15,357 bases of DNA, from positions 1,525 through 16,881 of the forward strand of contig LBRC01000031.1 in NCBI GenBank assembly GCA_000991205.1, read 5' to 3'. This DNA is from Parcubacteria group bacterium GW2011_GWA2_36_10. Lineage in GTDB: Bacteria > Patescibacteriota > Patescibacteriia > UBA1558 > GWA2-36-10. This document shows positions 13,565 to 15,357 of the stretch, piece after piece (within the stretch, counting starts at the first letter, position 1; each line of letters begins with the position of its first letter). Made by a program: the position numbers and the translations under genes. Under the pieces are notes generated by a model. The model was not told the DNA's origin. It was given only the letters and a program-made list of their open reading frames with translations, and made no database searches.

Positions 13565-13582
13565 ACCACTGTAAAAAACACT

Positions 13583-14419
13583 ATGGCTAAAAAAACTCAA
13601 TCCACAAGATTAACAAATCAACATAAAGAATCTCAAGGTGTAGTTGGTATATTTGGAGATGGAGCAAAGTCTCACGATATAACAGTTGGTAAAATTTCAC
13701 ACCTTGTAATCGAACAACTTGAAAAGGAATTTCTTCAATTATCTTTTAGATATAGAACAAGTATCAAAAAGGAGGAAATAAACGAAGCGCTAAAGAAAAT
13801 TGATCCAGAATTGGGGCAAACCCTTTTTGTGTCAAATTCAAGTATTATCCCAGATGGCGGAATAATTGAAGTAAAAGATGATAATGGCAATTGGAGAGTA
13901 TTACTTGTAACAGAAGCTAAACATCAGGGGAAAGACATTGAAAATATCCAAAAAGGAAATCAAGTTGGTAAAAACAACAATCAAGACCTGATGGCTGCTG
14001 GTAATGCAATAGAAAGATCACATAAAAACATATCAGAAATTGCTAACTTTATGCTATATGAATCCCATTTTCCCTATATCTTATTTTTGGAAGGATCAAA
14101 TTTTCTTACCGAAACTATTTCGATTAAAAGACCTGATGGAAGAGTGGTCACACTTAATTATAATTCAGGGATGCTAAATAGATTAGACAGATTGACCTCT
14201 GCAAATTATGGAATGCCAATTAACACTAATTTATGTAAAAATAAATTTGTTAAACATAAAGATAAAACCTTCATGCTTCAAGCAGCTTCAATATATACAC
14301 AAGGTAATGGTGGAAAATGGGATGCAAAAGAAATGTTTGACATTATGATTGAAATTTCAACAATCTCTCTTCAAGTATTAGGAAGTGAGTTATTTAAACA
14401 GTTAACCAAGCGAAAATAA
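13583..14419 (+). CDS. ecoRIR: EcoRI-type type II restriction endonuclease (predicted GAATTC specificity)
   Basis: The 278-residue protein is colinear with R.EcoRI (277 residues) over its whole length, about three residues in four matching the sequence as I remember it. The catalytic PD-(D/E)xK residues are all present at EcoRI numbering: Asp91 (IPDGG), Glu111 and Lys113 (TEAKHQGK). So are the base-contacting Met137, Asn141, Ala142 and Arg145 (LMAAGNAIERSHKN) and Arg200 and Arg203 (LNRLDRL). With these kept, specificity for G^AATTC is expected. The chosen ATG gives the EcoRI-like N-terminus MAKKTQSTRLTNQHK; a longer frame from 13547 would add 12 residues and begin upstream of the promoter. 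AUA codons are common (7 of 25 isoleucines), unlike infB. The methyltransferase follows after 29 nt, the same order as in E. coli. No controller gene is seen. Confidence 0.96.
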   Translation: MAKKTQSTRLTNQHKESQGVVGIFGDGAKSHDITVGKISHLVIEQLEKEFLQLSFRYRTSIKKEEINEALKKIDPELGQTLFVSNSSIIPDGGIIEVKDDNGNWRVLLVTEAKHQGKDIENIQKGNQVGKNNNQDLMAAGNAIERSHKNISEIANFMLYESHFPYILFLEGSNFLTETISIKRPDGRVVTLNYNSGMLNRLDRLTSANYGMPINTNLCKNKFVKHKDKTFMLQAASIYTQGNGGKWDAKEMFDIMIEISTISLQVLGSELFKQLTKRK

Positions 14420-14448
14420 GAGATTTATTCATTTAACATAATCTGACA

Positions 14449-15357
14449 ATGGCAAGAAATGCAACAAACAAATTATTGCAAAAGGCTAAAGAATCAAAGA
14501 GTGATGAGTTTTACACTCAACTTTCAGATATAGAAAGTGAATTGCAACACTACAAAGGTCATTTTAAAGATAAAGTGGTTTTTTGTAATTGCGATGACCC
14601 TAGAATTAGCAATTTCTTTAATTATTTCGCTTTAAACTTCAAAGAGTTGGGATTAAAGAAAATAATAGCTTCTTGCCATAGAAAACAAGAAAGAAATTTA
14701 TTTAATACTAAAGAATTTGAAAGTGGTTTTTATTATGAATATTCAGGTGCTCCAAAAGAAAAAATAAACCCAAGTTCAAATGACATGATTCATTTTAAAG
14801 GAGATGGCGATTTTCGTAGTGCTGAATGCATTGAACTATTAAAACAATCAGATATTGTTATTACCAATCCTCCATTTTCATTATTCAGGGAATACGTAGA
14901 TCAATTAGCGAAATACGATAAGAAATTTTTGATAATTGGCAACGTTAATGCTATTACCTATAAAGAAATTTTTAAATTAATTAAGAAAAACAAGGCGTGG
15001 CTAGGAATAAATCTAGGTAGAGGTATTTCAGGTTTTATTGTACCAGAACACTACGAGCTTTACGGAACGGAAGCTCGTATCGATAGTCTTGGAAATAGAA
15101 TAATCTCCCCAAATAACTGTTTATGGCTAACTAATTTAGACACATCAAAAAGGCACGAAGACATTAATCTTACAAAGAGATATTTTGGAAACGAAATTGA
15201 TTATCCTCGTTACGATAACTATGATGGAATTAATATAGATAAAACAAAAGATATTCCTTTAGATTATGCAGGTGTTATGGGGGTGCCTATAACCTTTTTA
15301 CATAAATACAATCCAGAGCAGTTTGAATTAATTAAATTTAGAAAAGGAAATGATGAA
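14449..15357 (+). CDS. ecoRIM: EcoRI-type adenine-specific DNA methyltransferase (3' end cut by window)
   Basis: This enzyme should methylate the second adenine of GAATTC and so protect the host from the linked endonuclease. The visible 303 codons start MARNATNKLLQKAKESKSDEF, very close to M.EcoRI (about 326 residues), and stay colinear to the window end, so about 23 C-terminal residues are missing. The catalytic motif IV is TNPPF (139-143). Other matching stretches are CNCDDPR (46-52), GDGDFRS (118-124) and EHYELYGTEARIDS. No frameshift or stop is seen. There is no Shine-Dalgarno sequence, and no separate promoter was identified in the 29-nt gap. In E. coli the methyltransferase is also transcribed from within the endonuclease gene, which may hold here. 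AUA makes up about 9 of 27 isoleucine codons. Confidence 0.96.
   Translation, partial: MARNATNKLLQKAKESKSDEFYTQLSDIESELQHYKGHFKDKVVFCNCDDPRISNFFNYFALNFKELGLKKIIASCHRKQERNLFNTKEFESGFYYEYSGAPKEKINPSSNDMIHFKGDGDFRSAECIELLKQSDIVITNPPFSLFREYVDQLAKYDKKFLIIGNVNAITYKEIFKLIKKNKAWLGINLGRGISGFIVPEHYELYGTEARIDSLGNRIISPNNCLWLTNLDTSKRHEDINLTKRYFGNEIDYPRYDNYDGINIDKTKDIPLDYAGVMGVPITFLHKYNPEQFELIKFRKGNDE

Larger units (their letters stand above)
13250..13582. other. Gene-free strip between the recombinase and the restriction cassette
   Basis: I see no convincing coding frame in this stretch of about 330 bp. It holds the recombinase upstream region, a possible dif-like arm (13312-13322), three hairpins (13328-13363, 13393-13405, 13503-13533), a short GC-rich island (13363-13405) inside AT-rich DNA, and a weak AAATATT/AATATTT dyad with a T tract (13409-13429). 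The promoter of the restriction gene lies at its right end. The changes in composition suggest that this is the junction of the acquired segment. Confidence 0.5.

Noticed and set aside
13547..13582. Longer N-terminus for the endonuclease from the ATG at 13547
   Set aside because: It would lie upstream of the predicted transcription start near 13571 and would add 12 residues absent from EcoRI; the ATG at 13583 aligns with the EcoRI start.
13250..13582. Controller (C) protein gene for the restriction system
   Set aside because: No helix-turn-helix frame is present upstream, and the E. coli EcoRI system is known to lack one.
1..15357. CRISPR array, insertion sequence or rRNA
   Set aside because: No regularly spaced direct repeats, transposase frame or rRNA-like sequence was found.

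Overview
The window looks like a chromosomal piece of a low-GC bacterium, most likely of the Candidate Phyla Radiation (Patescibacteria, Parcubacteria-like). This is inferred from the compact housekeeping genes with overlapping ends, several promoters that leave almost no untranslated leader, the scarcity of Shine-Dalgarno sites, a membrane-anchored C39-like peptidase and a degenerate DHH protein beside infB. No rRNA is present, so the placement is not proven.

Layout. Positions 1-311 hold hairpins, a 3'-half tRNA-like fragment and an intact tRNA-Ile(UAU), all read on the minus strand. At 312-1421 (minus) lies a DHH-family protein that has lost its metal ligands. It is divergent from a translation operon on the plus strand: infB, rbfA and a small double zinc-ribbon protein (1621-4152), closed by a clear terminator. 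Next come an intact nrnA (4227-5195) and clpP (5236-5814). A stand-alone structured small RNA with its own promoter and terminator follows (about 5857-5975), then the operon rny-ymdB-HU (6113-8706). On the minus strand lie a C39-like peptidase, a small membrane protein and the YifB/ComM ATPase (8696-11473). A secreted or membrane protein of unknown function (11583-12374, plus) and a Xer-type tyrosine recombinase (12380-13249, minus) complete the core part.

Right of the recombinase the character changes. A gene-free strip of about 330 bp carries a partial dif-like arm and several strong hairpins. After it come a close homologue of the EcoRI restriction endonuclease and, 29 nt later, its EcoRI-type adenine methyltransferase, cut by the window end. 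All residues I can recall as catalytic or base-contacting in EcoRI are present at the same numbers. The two genes use AUA isoleucine codons far more often than infB does. By a hand scan the whole window contains no GAATTC site.

How the parts fit: the left and middle are translation initiation and ribosome maturation (IF-2, RbfA), nanoRNA and mRNA turnover (NrnA, RNase Y, YmdB), protein turnover (ClpP) and nucleoid and DNA-uptake functions (HU, ComM). The right end is a horizontally acquired EcoRI-type restriction-modification cassette next to a recombinase and a possible recombination site. The most notable observations are this cassette, the missing GAATTC sites, the unassigned small RNA, the tRNA-like fragment and the hairpin family sharing a TTCGCTTCGCTC loop.
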